Below are positions 27,672-37,713 of a stretch of DNA of 64,000 bases, piece by piece. This DNA comes from Corallococcus soli. Its GTDB lineage: Bacteria; Myxococcota; Myxococcia; Myxococcales; Myxococcaceae. The stretch is from positions 310,001 through 374,000 of the forward strand of contig NZ_JAAIYO010000004.1 of NCBI RefSeq assembly GCF_014930455.1. The letters are read 5' to 3'. Positions within the stretch are counted from its first letter, which is position 1; each line of letters starts with the position of its first letter. The notes under the pieces were generated by a model. The model searched no databases, had not been told where the DNA came from, and was given only the letters and a program-made list of their open reading frames with translations. The translations under genes and the position numbers were made by a program.

Positions 27672-29101
27672 GCGCGCTCCACGAAGGCGGCCCGCGCGGC
27701 CATGTGCTGGTGGTGGACGACGAGCTGTCCATGCGCGAGTACCTGGAGATCCTGCTCGTGCGGGACGGCTACGCGGTGACGAGCGTGCCCGCGGTGGCGG
27801 CCGCCTGCGAGGTGCTGGCCCGGGACTCCGTGGACCTGGTCATCTCCGACATGAAGCTGGGCCCCGGTGGCAGCGGGCTGGACGTGCTGCGGGCGGCGCG
27901 CGCGCGCAAGGAGCCGCCGGAGGTGGTGCTCATCACCGCCTTCGGCACGCCGTCCTCCGCAGTGGAGGCCATGCGCGAGGGCGCCTACGACTACATCTGC
28001 AAGCCCTTCGACAATGAGGAACTGCGGCAGCTGGTGCACAAGGCGCTGGAGAAGCGCGCGCTGCGCCAGGAGAACAGCACGCTGAAGGAGCGGCTGCTGC
28101 CGGGCCTGGGCGGGCTGATGGTGGGCTCCAGCCCCCGCATGCGCGCGCTGTGGCACCTGGTGGAGAAGGTGGCCCCGGGGCGCAGCACGGTGCTGGTGAC
28201 GGGGGAGAGCGGCACTGGCAAGGAGCTGGTGGCCCGGGCCATCCACCTGCGCGGCCAGCGGGCCGCCCAGCCCTTCCTGCCCTTCAACTGCGGCGCCCTC
28301 AACGAAGGCGTGCTGGAGAGCGAGCTGTTCGGCCACATGAAGGGCTCCTTCACTGGCGCCACGCACGAGCGTCCGGGCCTGCTGGTGTCCGCGGGCGAGG
28401 GCACGGTGATGCTGGACGAAGTGGGGGAGATGCCCCTGTCCACGCAGGTGAAGCTCCTGCGCGTGTTGCAGGAGCGCAAGGTGAAGCCCGTGGGCAGCGC
28501 GGCGGAGATCCCCTTCCACGCGCGCGTCATCGCCGCCACCAACCGCCGGCTGGAGGCGGAGGTGAAGGCGGGGCGTTTCCGGGAGGACCTCTTCTACCGG
28601 CTCAACGTCATCACCCTGGAGCTGCCCGCCCTGCGCGAGCGCCCGGACGACATCCCGCCGCTGGCCATCCACTTCCTGGCGCGGCTCTCGGAGGAGCTGG
28701 GCCGGCCGGCGCTGCGCTTCGCCCCGGAGACGCTGGCGCTGATGGAGCGCTACGCCTTCCCGGGCAACGTGCGCCAGCTGCAGAACATGGTGGAGCGCGC
28801 GGCCACGCTGTCGGACTCGGACCTGCTGGGGCCCACGACGCTGCCGCCCACGGTGCGCGGCGAGGCGGAGCCCCAGGCCCGCACCGGCGAGGGCGGTGAG
28901 CCCGCGATGGGGCCGGGCTTCAACCTGGAGCGCCACCTGGACGACAGCGAGCGGCGCCACCTGCTGGCCGCGCTCAAGCAGGCGCAAGGGGTGAAGACGC
29001 GCGCCGCGGAGCTCTTGGGGCTGTCCTTCCGCTCCTTCCGCTACCGGCTGGCCAAGCACGGCCTCACCGACGAGCTGGACGAGCCGACGCCCCGGGCCTG
29101 A
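27668..29101 (+). CDS. pilR: NtrC-type response regulator PilR
   Basis: PilR activates sigma-54 transcription of pilA when phosphorylated by PilS. The GTG at 27668, overlapping the pilS stop, gives 477 aa. The receiver has VLVVDDE and Asp at [10 protein letters not shown]. The AAA+ domain shows Walker A GESGTGKE, the sigma-54-contact GAFTGA-type loop (here GSFTGATH) and Walker B ([12 protein letters not shown]). A FIS-type helix-turn-helix ends the protein ([25 protein letters not shown]). The likely target promoter is the sigma-54 site at 32578-32593. The gene ends 24 bp before the convergent pilI. Confidence 0.95.
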   Translation: MSALHEGGPRGHVLVVDDELSMREYLEILLVRDGYAVTSVPAVAAACEVLARDSVDLVISDMKLGPGGSGLDVLRAARARKEPPEVVLITAFGTPSSAVEAMREGAYDYICKPFDNEELRQLVHKALEKRALRQENSTLKERLLPGLGGLMVGSSPRMRALWHLVEKVAPGRSTVLVTGESGTGKELVARAIHLRGQRAAQPFLPFNCGALNEGVLESELFGHMKGSFTGATHERPGLLVSAGEGTVMLDEVGEMPLSTQVKLLRVLQERKVKPVGSAAEIPFHARVIAATNRRLEAEVKAGRFREDLFYRLNVITLELPALRERPDDIPPLAIHFLARLSEELGRPALRFAPETLALMERYAFPGNVRQLQNMVERAATLSDSDLLGPTTLPPTVRGEAEPQARTGEGGEPAMGPGFNLERHLDDSERRHLLAALKQAQGVKTRAAELLGLSFRSFRYRLAKHGLTDELDEPTPRA

Positions 29102-29125
29102 AGCCACCGGCCCGGGCGGGCTTGC

Positions 29126-29893
29126 TCAGCGGAAGTCGCGCCGCTCGAAGATGACCGTCGCCAGGGCGATGAGCACGCCCGCCCACGCGACGCTGTAGGC
29201 CGCGCCGGACAGGAAGGTGCTGGCGTCCACCGGCAGCGCGTACGTGGCCTGCGGCCGGAAGTTCACCCGCTCCAGGTTGGGCAGCACGTAATAGAGCGTC
29301 TTGCCCACGACCTGGACGAACGCGCTCTCCGAGCGGCTGGCGATGGCGTACAGGTCATTCGTCAGGTGCCCGGTGAAGTACATGCCGGTGGTGGCGATGG
29401 CCGACACCGCGGGGCCCGCGAAGCTGGAGAAGAGGATGCCCACGCTGCTGATGACGAGCAGCTCGAACCACAGGCCCGCGCTCGCCAGCAGCTGCGTGGA
29501 GGTGATGTTCGCGCCGAACATCACCAGCTGAAGCAGGAAGACGAGCGTCATCGCCACCAGCAGCACGCCCAGCGTCAGCATGGTGCCCGCCAGCCGCGCC
29601 AGCAGGAACTGGGTGCGCGACACCGGCTTGCTCACCACCAGGAAGATGGTGCGCCGCTCGATTTCACGGCTGAGCAGGCTGCTCGACAGGAACACCGCCA
29701 GGAAGACGAGGATGATGCTCATCATCCCCAGGCCGAAGTCCGTCAGCACGCGGTCGAACGTGGTGACGGTGACTTCCGTCACCAGCGTGGAGGAGAAGAG
29801 CACCACTGCGGCGAACACGCCCACCACCACCGTCACCCGGTTGCGGCGCGCCTCGCGAAAGCCATTCCACATCATCGCGCTGAAGGCGCTCAT
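29126..29893 (-). CDS. pilI: ABC-2 type permease PilI
   Basis: PilI is the membrane part of the PilGHI ABC system, which in M. xanthus is needed for pilus assembly and social motility; its substrate is not known. The ATG at 29893 overlaps the pilH stop by 4 bp and gives 255 aa. Six hydrophobic segments are visible, such as VTVVVGVFAAVVLFSSTLV, MMSIILVFLAVFLSSSL and MLTLGVLLVAMTLVFLLQLV, with the SREIERRTIFLVVSKPVSR segment typical of ABC-2 permeases. The whole pilAGHI block is on minus, opposite to pilBTCSR and pilD-Q. Confidence 0.9.
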   Translation of the reverse strand: MSAFSAMMWNGFREARRNRVTVVVGVFAAVVLFSSTLVTEVTVTTFDRVLTDFGLGMMSIILVFLAVFLSSSLLSREIERRTIFLVVSKPVSRTQFLLARLAGTMLTLGVLLVAMTLVFLLQLVMFGANITSTQLLASAGLWFELLVISSVGILFSSFAGPAVSAIATTGMYFTGHLTNDLYAIASRSESAFVQVVGKTLYYVLPNLERVNFRPQATYALPVDASTFLSGAAYSVAWAGVLIALATVIFERRDFR

Positions 29894-30870
29894 GTATTGA
29901 TCTCCCCGCCCACGGTGGACGCGCGCCCGGACTCCTTGAGCGCGTTCATGAACAGCTGCTCCAGCGAGAACCGCGCCGGCTGCACCTGGTTCACCCGGCC
30001 CCCGGCGCCCAGCACGCCGCTCAAGAGCCGCTGGGTGTCCACGTCCGACACCTGCAACAGCACGCGGCCGTCGAGCGCCTGGAGCGACTCCAGGGGCACG
30101 CCCAACCCCTTCACCGCGTCCGGCGCCAGCCCCTCCACCACGACCTCCACGGTGGGCACCTGCGCGGACACCAGCTCCCGAACGCTGCCTTCGCGCACCA
30201 GCCGCCCGCCCACCAGCACCGCCAGCCGGTCGCACAGGGACTCGACGTCCGGGATGATGTGGCTGCAGAAGAGGACCGTGGTGCCCTTCTCCCGCTCCGC
30301 CAGGATGAGGTCGCGCATCTGTCGGCGGCCCAGCGGATCCAGGCCGCTCGTCGGCTCGTCCAGGATGAGCAGCTTCGGCCGGCTCACCAGCGCCTGGGCC
30401 AGCGCCACGCGCTGCACCATGCCCTTGGAGTAGCGGCGGATCTGCAGCTTCTCCGCGCCCGCCATCTCCACCGAGCCCAGGACCTCCTTGACGCGCACGT
30501 CCAGCTCCTGGCCGCTCAGGCCCGCCAGCTGCCCGGCCAGCGTCACGAACTCCCGGCCCGTGAGGTACTCGTACGGGGCGGGGTTCTCCGGCAGGAAGCC
30601 CACCAGCCGCCGCGTGGAGGCCTCATCCACCGGCTGGCCGAAGATGCGCGCCACCCCGCTGCTGGGGCGCACCAGGTTCATCAGGATCTTGATGGTGGTG
30701 GACTTGCCCGCGCCGTTGGGACCGAGCAGGCCGTAGATCTGCCCGGCGCCCACCTGGAGGTCGAGCGACTGCAGGGCGCGCACGGTGCGGTTGAACCAGA
30801 AGCCGACCTTGTACGTCTTGGCGAGCCCCTGGGCCAGGATGGGAGGAGCGTCAGGGTTGGGAGTCGTCAT
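29890..30870 (-). CDS. pilH: ABC transporter ATP-binding protein PilH
   Basis: PilH is the ATPase of the PilGHI system. The 326-residue product has Walker A GPNGAGKST, a Q-loop region (VGFLPENPAPYEYLTG), the signature RYSKGMVQRV (a variant of LSGGQ), Walker B LLILDEPTSGLD and the switch histidine (TVLFCSHIIPDVE). A C-terminal extension after residue 220 is typical of ABC-2 drug or polysaccharide exporters. It overlaps pilG by 20 bp and pilI by 4 bp. Confidence 0.92.
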   Translation of the reverse strand: MTTPNPDAPPILAQGLAKTYKVGFWFNRTVRALQSLDLQVGAGQIYGLLGPNGAGKSTTIKILMNLVRPSSGVARIFGQPVDEASTRRLVGFLPENPAPYEYLTGREFVTLAGQLAGLSGQELDVRVKEVLGSVEMAGAEKLQIRRYSKGMVQRVALAQALVSRPKLLILDEPTSGLDPLGRRQMRDLILAEREKGTTVLFCSHIIPDVESLCDRLAVLVGGRLVREGSVRELVSAQVPTVEVVVEGLAPDAVKGLGVPLESLQALDGRVLLQVSDVDTQRLLSGVLGAGGRVNQVQPARFSLEQLFMNALKESGRASTVGGEINT

Positions 30871-31771
30871 GGCTCGTGGTGGCTCGGGGCTTGGGGACGA
30901 TGCGCTCTCCGGCTTCGGTCTTCTGATCCTCGATGAGCTCCAGCCGGAACCGGGAGGCGTTGGAATAGGCCCGGCCGTCCTGACCCAGGAAGAGCTCTCC
31001 GCCCAGGGGGTCGGCTGGCAGCTGGCGCAGGTCGCCCGCGGTCACCAGCGCGCCCAGCGTGTCGGGCAGGCGGCCCTCGCGGGCCCGGTAGCGCGCGATG
31101 GCCGCGTCGATTCCCTTCAGCACGCGCTCCTGCTGGATCTCCCGGATGCGCTGCTCGTAGAAGGCGCGCGACTCCTCGTCCTCCGCGCTGTCACGCAGGG
31201 CGACGGTCAGCGACATGCTCGCGTCGAAGTCACCCGACTGAGCGTACAGCCGCGTCGCGAGCGGGCCGTAGTAGGCCGGGGCGCCCTCCCACCGGGACAT
31301 CTCCCGGATGAGGTCCGCCGCCTCCTTGTACTTCCGCTCGAAGAACATCAGGTTGTACGCGAGCTGGAAGGTGAGGGGCTGGTCGTGGGAGATGTTCGCC
31401 ACGCCCTTGCGCAACAGGGCCGTGGACTCCTCGGTGTTGAGGTACCGGCCCCCACCCACGTAGACCGGAATCGTGAGGCCCCCGTACAGGTACGCCTGCC
31501 GGAACTTCGGATCCAGGGTCGTGACCAGCTCCGCGTAGTCGGAGATGTGGCGGTACTCCTCCGGCCGGACCGCGCTCCCGATGCGGTTGAGCATGAGGAT
31601 CCAGAAGTAGTCCGTCACCAAGCCCTTCTGCGCGGTGAAGAGCGCATTGAGCAGATCAGGACGGGGAAGCAGGGGTCCGCCGCCTTGCCTTCGCGGCGGC
31701 ACGGGCGGCGCTGACAGCAGGGCTACCAGCAGCAGGCCCGGAACGAATCGCAACAGGGGCAGCTTTCGCAT
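30851..31771 (-). CDS. pilG: PilG, membrane-anchored component of the PilGHI system
   Basis: The ATG at 31771 is preceded by GAGAGG and gives 306 aa; a longer start at about 31831 is possible. One N-terminal hydrophobic segment (LLRFVPGLLLVALLSAPPV) is followed by a helical periplasmic domain with TPR-like pairs (LTFQLAYNLMFFERKYKEAADLI, then GPLATRLYAQSGDFDASMSLTV). In M. xanthus PilG lies between pilA and pilH and is required for pilus formation; its biochemical role is unknown. Its position and length match here. Confidence 0.88.
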   Translation of the reverse strand: MRKLPLLRFVPGLLLVALLSAPPVPPRRQGGGPLLPRPDLLNALFTAQKGLVTDYFWILMLNRIGSAVRPEEYRHISDYAELVTTLDPKFRQAYLYGGLTIPVYVGGGRYLNTEESTALLRKGVANISHDQPLTFQLAYNLMFFERKYKEAADLIREMSRWEGAPAYYGPLATRLYAQSGDFDASMSLTVALRDSAEDEESRAFYEQRIREIQQERVLKGIDAAIARYRAREGRLPDTLGALVTAGDLRQLPADPLGGELFLGQDGRAYSNASRFRLELIEDQKTEAGERIVPKPRATTSHDDSQP

Positions 31772-31894
31772 GGCCTCTCGAAACGACAACGGGACGCCCG
31801 AAATGCCCGGGCGCCCCGTTGATTGTGCCATGCCGCGCCCGCTTCGGTGAATCAAATGAAGCGGACCCGGCAGGCTCGCACGGCGTGCAGCGAA

Positions 31895-32524
31895 TTAACC
31901 GCCGCAGCTCACGTCGTTGAACGCGTTGGTGGGCTCGCCGGCGACCAGGTTCAGGCCGTTCGGCGTGTCCTCGTCGATGCCGCAGGCGTTCTGGACGGTG
32001 GCCTGACCGGCGACGGTGCCGGACGTGATGCCCCAGGTGTCACCTTCCGGATCGTTGTCGACGTTGCCGATCGCCGAGGCGTTGAAGTAGCAGTTCGGGC
32101 AGTCCTCGAGGGTGGGGTTCACGCCCACCGCGCTGACGGCGTCCGCGGCGTCCGGGGGCGCCGGGAACTTCAGCGCGTCCTGGCCGATGCAGCCGGCGAT
32201 GGCGCCAGCGCGACGGGTCGCGGGGGTCGCGTTCACGGCGGCGGCGCAGCCCGGGGCCAGGCCGTAGCTGTAGCGGTTGCCGGCCTCGGGATCGAACCCG
32301 ATGACGGTGAAGTTCACCTGGTACTTGTCCTTCTCTCCGAAGTACGCCTTCTGGGCCGTGAAGATGGCCTTCAGGTTCGTCTTCGCCTCCGACTGCTTGG
32401 ACTTCGCCTGGAAGCGGATGAAGTTCGGGATGGCGATGGCGGCCAGGATGCCGATGATGGCGACCACGATCATCAGCTCGATGAGGGTGAAGCCACCCTT
32501 CTTCCGGAAGAGACGGTTCATCAT
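31895..32524 (-). CDS. pilA: Major type IV pilin PilA
   Basis: This is the structural subunit of the pilus. Of two adjacent ATGs (32524 and 32521) the first has GGAG nine bases upstream and is used (209 aa). The class III leader MMNRLFRKKGG is cut by PilD before Phe12, leaving a 198-residue mature pilin with the conserved Glu five residues in (FTLIE). The hydrophobic N-terminal helix is standard. The globular part carries six cysteines (93, 112, 142, 145, 181, 207), enough for three disulfides. Transcription should come from the sigma-54 promoter at 32578-32593, activated by PilR. It is divergent from pilD. Confidence 0.97.
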   Translation of the reverse strand: MMNRLFRKKGGFTLIELMIVVAIIGILAAIAIPNFIRFQAKSKQSEAKTNLKAIFTAQKAYFGEKDKYQVNFTVIGFDPEAGNRYSYGLAPGCAAAVNATPATRRAGAIAGCIGQDALKFPAPPDAADAVSAVGVNPTLEDCPNCYFNASAIGNVDNDPEGDTWGITSGTVAGQATVQNACGIDEDTPNGLNLVAGEPTNAFNDVSCGG

Positions 32525-32577
32525 TTTTTGGAACTCCGCAGCAGGCAGAGGGGGGTTGGGACGACGGGGGAACTCTT

Positions 32578-32593
32578 AGCACGAAGAGTGCCA
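32578..32593 (-). promoter_or_regulatory. Sigma-54 promoter of pilA
   Basis: Read on the minus strand the site is TGGCACTCTTCGTGCT: the -24 element TGGCAC and the -12 element TGCT with the GG and GC cores exactly 12 bases apart, as required for RpoN. Its 3' end is 54 bp before the pilA ATG, leaving a leader of about 40 bases. pilA of M. xanthus is known to be sigma-54 and PilR dependent, and pilR is in this cluster. Confidence 0.85.
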
Positions 32594-32679
32594 CCGCGAA
32601 CAATCCGCCAACCCCCGGGATTCCCTCAGGGGGCGGGCCACCACAGGGGCGGCACGCCTGCCGGCCTGCCAATTTTTGT

Positions 32680-32726
32680 CACTGACGCTGACGGTTTTCG
32701 TCGTCCGACACGAAGTCGCCACTGAC
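32680..32726. promoter_or_regulatory. Possible PilR upstream activating sites (CACTGAC pair)
   Basis: CACTGAC occurs at 32680-32686 and again at 32720-32726, 40 bp apart (about four helical turns), with a related GCTGACG directly after the first copy. The pair is about 90-140 bp upstream of the sigma-54 promoter, where NtrC-type activators usually bind. It is also directly upstream of the pilD start. The binding role is inferred. Confidence 0.35.
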
Positions 32727-32754
32727 TGGAGCTGCGGGTAGGATTCCCGGCTCC

Positions 32755-33783
32755 GTGACGTTCACCTACGCGCCGGGCTGGGCCGAGCCCCTCTTCATCC
32801 TCTTCCTGTTCTTCCTGGGCCTGTGCTTCGGCTCCTTCCTCAACGTCGTCATCGCGCGCGTGCCGGAAGGGCTGAGCATCGTGCGGCCGGGGTCGCGCTG
32901 CCCGAAGTGCGGGCACGTCCTGTCCTGGTACGAGAACATCCCGGTGCTGTCGTGGCTGGGCCTGCGCGGAAAGTGCCGGGGCTGCGGCATGCCCATCTCC
33001 CCGCGCTACGTCCTGGTGGAGCTGCTCACGGGCCTGCTGTTCCTCGCGTGCCTCAAGCGCTTCGACTGGACGTATTCGCTGGTGCCCGCGCTGGTGCTCG
33101 TGTGCCTGTTGGTGCCGCTCACCTTCATTGATCTGGAGCATTGGATCCTCCCGTTCTCCCTCACCGTGCCGGGCATCGTGGCGGGGGTGGTGCTGGCCAT
33201 CCCCCTGGGCACGGACGCGGTGGTGGACGCGGCGGTGGGCATGGCGGTGGGCTTCCTCACCTTCCGGATGATGGAGTACGTGGGGTGGAAGGCCTTCAAG
33301 AAGGAGGCGCTGGGCGGCGGGGACAAGTTCCTCGTCGCGCTGCTGGGCGCGTTCCTGGGCTGGCAGTCGCTGCTGGGCATCCTCTTCTTCTCGTCGTTCC
33401 AGGGCGCCGTCGTGGGCGTGGTGCTGCTGGCGCTCACGGGCCGCGCGGGCCCCGCCAGCGCGGAGCAGGAGAAGGCGGAGCCGTCCAAGGCCGCGCCGGA
33501 GGAGGCGGAGGAGCCTCCGTCCACCATGACGTGGGAGTTCACGAAGCCGGGGCTCCCCTGGTGGAAGCGGCTGGCGCTGGTGATCCCCTGCCTGCTCTTC
33601 CAGCCCATCCCGGACGCACCGCTGGATGAAACGGGGGAGGAGGAGGAGTGGGTGCCCGGCCCCACCAACATCCCCTTCGGCCCGTGGCTGGCGCTCGCGG
33701 GGCTGGAGGTGATGCTGCTGGGGCCGTGGCTGTCCCGCGTGCTGCCCCTGGAGGTGGCGATGATGCTCGGGGGGACGCAGTGA
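32755..33783 (+). CDS. pilD: Prepilin peptidase / N-methyltransferase PilD
   Basis: PilD cleaves and N-methylates prepilins in the inner membrane. The start is a GTG at 32755, giving 342 aa. The zinc tetracysteine is complete (Cys49, Cys52, Cys74, Cys77) after LGLCFGSFLNVVIAR. The two catalytic aspartates are Asp126 (TFIDLEHWILP) and Asp190 (LGGGDKFL). It is longer than the usual 290 or so residues because of a charged Glu/Ala/Pro insert (about residues 237-260) before the last membrane part. It opens the plus-strand run to pilQ. Confidence 0.95.
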   Translation: MTFTYAPGWAEPLFILFLFFLGLCFGSFLNVVIARVPEGLSIVRPGSRCPKCGHVLSWYENIPVLSWLGLRGKCRGCGMPISPRYVLVELLTGLLFLACLKRFDWTYSLVPALVLVCLLVPLTFIDLEHWILPFSLTVPGIVAGVVLAIPLGTDAVVDAAVGMAVGFLTFRMMEYVGWKAFKKEALGGGDKFLVALLGAFLGWQSLLGILFFSSFQGAVVGVVLLALTGRAGPASAEQEKAEPSKAAPEEAEEPPSTMTWEFTKPGLPWWKRLALVIPCLLFQPIPDAPLDETGEEEEWVPGPTNIPFGPWLALAGLEVMLLGPWLSRVLPLEVAMMLGGTQ

Positions 33784-33805
33784 AGCGCGCGTCGCCGGTG
33801 CGCGG

Positions 33806-34924
33806 ATGAAGTGGCGCATCGCGAGCGTGGCCTTCCTGCTGGGCTCGCTGTCCACGGGCCTGTCGTGGCTCACGCTGCAGCCGGTGTTGATCCGCCTGCT
33901 GGACGTGGCGCGGCGGCTGGCGGAGCCCGGGACGCCGGAGGCGGAAGGGCTGTCGCGCATCCGCGCCTTCCTGCCCCTGGCGCTGGGCCTGGACCTGGTG
34001 GTGCTGACGGTGCTGGCCTACGGGGTGTTGGACCTCACGGTGGGCCGCCCGCTGCGAGCCACCGAGGCCGCCGTGGAGCAGCTGGGCCGGTTGCAACTGG
34101 ACGTGCCGCTGGCGGGGCAGGGCGGACCGCTCCTGTCGCGCATCCAGCGCGCGTTGCAGCGCATGGCGGAGGCGCTGCGCCAGGAGCAGGCCCTCACGCG
34201 CTCGCAGCTGGAGGCGCTGCGCCAGGCCAACTCCCGGCTCGCGCGGGCCCAGACGGAGCTGGTCGCCTCGGAGCGGCTGGCCACGGTGGGCAAACTGGCC
34301 GCAGGCGTGGCGCACGAGGTGGGCAATCCGCTGGCGGGCATCCTGGGCTACCTGTCGCTCGCGCGCATGAAGGCGGAGGGGCCGGAGGTGAAGGACTTCC
34401 TGGAGCGCATCGACCATGAGGTCCTCCGCATCGACCGCATCGTGCGGGGCCTGCTGGACCTGGGGCGCCCCGGCAGCGCGCAGCCGGTGCCGGTGGACGT
34501 GGGGCAGGTGGTGGAGACATGCGTGCGCCTGGTGCGCGCTGGCCCGGAGCTGGAGCGCGTGGAGGTGACGTTGGACGTGACGCCCGGCCTGCTGGCGCGC
34601 GCGGAGCCAGGGCCGCTGTCGCAGATCCTCATCAACCTGATGCTCAACGCCGCGCAGGCCATGGAGGGGCAGGGCCGGGTGCGCATCTCCACCCGGCGCG
34701 AGGACGCGCTCCTGTACCTGGAGGTGGAGGACAGCGGCCCGGGCCTGTCTCCGGAGGTGCGCGCGCACCTCTTCGAACCGTTCTTCACCACCAAGGGGCG
34801 GCAGGGCACGGGCCTGGGGCTCGCGGTGTCGCTGAACCTGGCGCAGGGCATGGGCGGACGGCTGGAGGCTCGCGATGGCGCGGGGGGCGGCGCCTGCTTC
34901 CGGCTGTCGCTTCCCGCCGTCTGA
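33806..34924 (+). CDS. pilS2: Sensor histidine kinase PilS2
   Basis: This is the second kinase of the cluster (372 aa, ATG at 33806). Two membrane helices (about residues 5-27 and 52-76) flank a short periplasmic loop. A HAMP-like coil (EAAVEQLGRLQLDVPLAGQG) and a coiled coil follow. The kinase core has HisKA VAHEVGNPLAGILGY, N box INLMLNAAQAM and G boxes (DSGPGLSPE, GTGLGLAVSLNLAQ). It is smaller than PilS and lacks the six-helix sensor. In M. xanthus PilS2/R2 sits at the same place; its signal is unknown. Confidence 0.9.
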   Translation: MKWRIASVAFLLGSLSTGLSWLTLQPVLIRLLDVARRLAEPGTPEAEGLSRIRAFLPLALGLDLVVLTVLAYGVLDLTVGRPLRATEAAVEQLGRLQLDVPLAGQGGPLLSRIQRALQRMAEALRQEQALTRSQLEALRQANSRLARAQTELVASERLATVGKLAAGVAHEVGNPLAGILGYLSLARMKAEGPEVKDFLERIDHEVLRIDRIVRGLLDLGRPGSAQPVPVDVGQVVETCVRLVRAGPELERVEVTLDVTPGLLARAEPGPLSQILINLMLNAAQAMEGQGRVRISTRREDALLYLEVEDSGPGLSPEVRAHLFEPFFTTKGRQGTGLGLAVSLNLAQGMGGRLEARDGAGGGACFRLSLPAV

Positions 34925-34942
34925 TACGCTGCGCCCAAGCCC

Positions 34943-36355
<1,413 letters not shown>

Positions 36356-36601
36356 AGGTGTCTTGAGGGGAGGGGAGGAGGTCGCTTGGCGACCCTACCG
36401 CCCAGGAATCCTCCGCCGCCATTTGACGGAACGCGGCCGGGGCCGGAAAATCGGGCCTCCGCGGTGGTACGTCAGGGGGCGAGCGGCTGTCGTCGGGTCT
36501 TCACGGCGCTCCCCCGTCCGATGGGCGGCCGGGCGCCAAGCACTTTTTAGGAGGGGTATCAAGCCGGTGCTACGCTGGCCACCTCTCCGATGGAGTTACG
36601 C

Positions 36602-37684
36602 ATGGCGAAGGGCAAACTGGCACTTGGGCTGGATATCGGGTCGACGTCGATCAAGATGATCATGCTCAAGGAGCAGCGCAAGCGCGGTGAAGTGGGCTAC
36701 GCCCTGCAGAGCTTCGGAATGAAACCGCTGCCTCCCGAAGCCATCGTCGACGGTGCCCTGATGAACTCCACGGCCATCGTGCAGGCCGTCCAGGAGCTGA
36801 TGGCGGAGCTGAAGGTGAAGGGCAAGGACGTCGCCATCGGCGTGTCCGGCCACTCGGTCATCATCAAGAAGATCCAGATGCCCCGCATGAGCCAGGAAGA
36901 GCTCGAGGAGAGCATCCAGTGGGAGGCGGAGCAGTACATCCCCTTCGACGTGAAGGACGTGAACATCGACACGCAGATCCTCGACGGCGGCGGCAACGAC
37001 GCCACCGGTCAGATGGACGTGCTGCTGGTGGCCGCCAAGAAGGACATGATCAACGACTACACCACCGTGGTCTCCGAAGCGGGGCTGGCGCCGGTGGTGG
37101 TGGACGTGGACGCGTTCGCCGTCCAGAACATGTTCTCCACGAACTACGAGCTGCCGGAGAAGGAGACCGTCGTCCTCATCAACGCCGGCGCCTCCGTGGT
37201 GAACATCAACATCATCGCCAACGGCGTGACGGTGTTCACCCGCGACGTGACCATCGGTGGCAACCAGTTCACCGAGGAGATCCAGAAGCAGCTCAACGTC
37301 TCCTACGAGGAGGCGGAGGCGCTGAAGATCGGCGGCAACCGCGCGGACGCGGACGCCGTGGTGCCCCAGGACGTGGAGCGGGTGCTCTCCAGCGTGGCGG
37401 AGCAGGTCGCCGGTGAAATCCAGCGCTCGCTGGACTTCTACGCGGGCACCGCCGCGGACTCGAACTTCACCAAGGTCTACCTGTCCGGCGGCACCGCGAA
37501 GATCCCCGCCCTGTTCAAGACCATCGAGGCGCGGACCGGCGTGCCGGTGGAGATCCTCAACCCGTTCCGGAAGATTGAAGTGGACAACCGCAAGTTCGAC
37601 CCCGCGTTCATCATGGACGTGGCACCCATGGCAGCGGTGGCCGTGGGACTGGCGCTCCGGCGCCCGGGCGACAAGCTGGGCTGA
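36602..37684 (+). CDS. pilM: Type IV pilus alignment protein PilM
   Basis: PilM is an actin-like cytoplasmic ring protein that binds the PilN N-terminus. The start ATG at 36602 (MAKGKLALGLDIG, 360 aa) follows GGAG; an in-frame ATG four codons upstream is less likely. Nucleotide-site motifs are LGLDIGSTSIK, VLINAGASVVNI and VYLSGGTAKIPAL. It starts the structural run pilMNOPQ. Confidence 0.96.
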   Translation: MAKGKLALGLDIGSTSIKMIMLKEQRKRGEVGYALQSFGMKPLPPEAIVDGALMNSTAIVQAVQELMAELKVKGKDVAIGVSGHSVIIKKIQMPRMSQEELEESIQWEAEQYIPFDVKDVNIDTQILDGGGNDATGQMDVLLVAAKKDMINDYTTVVSEAGLAPVVVDVDAFAVQNMFSTNYELPEKETVVLINAGASVVNINIIANGVTVFTRDVTIGGNQFTEEIQKQLNVSYEEAEALKIGGNRADADAVVPQDVERVLSSVAEQVAGEIQRSLDFYAGTAADSNFTKVYLSGGTAKIPALFKTIEARTGVPVEILNPFRKIEVDNRKFDPAFIMDVAPMAAVAVGLALRRPGDKLG

Positions 37685-37713
37685 GCCGCTCTGGCCGCGA
37701 GGAGATGACGCAC

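Noticed and set aside
29102-29125. A terminator between convergent pilR and pilI
   Set aside because: The GC-rich 24-bp gap contains only weak, imperfect pairing and no T-run.
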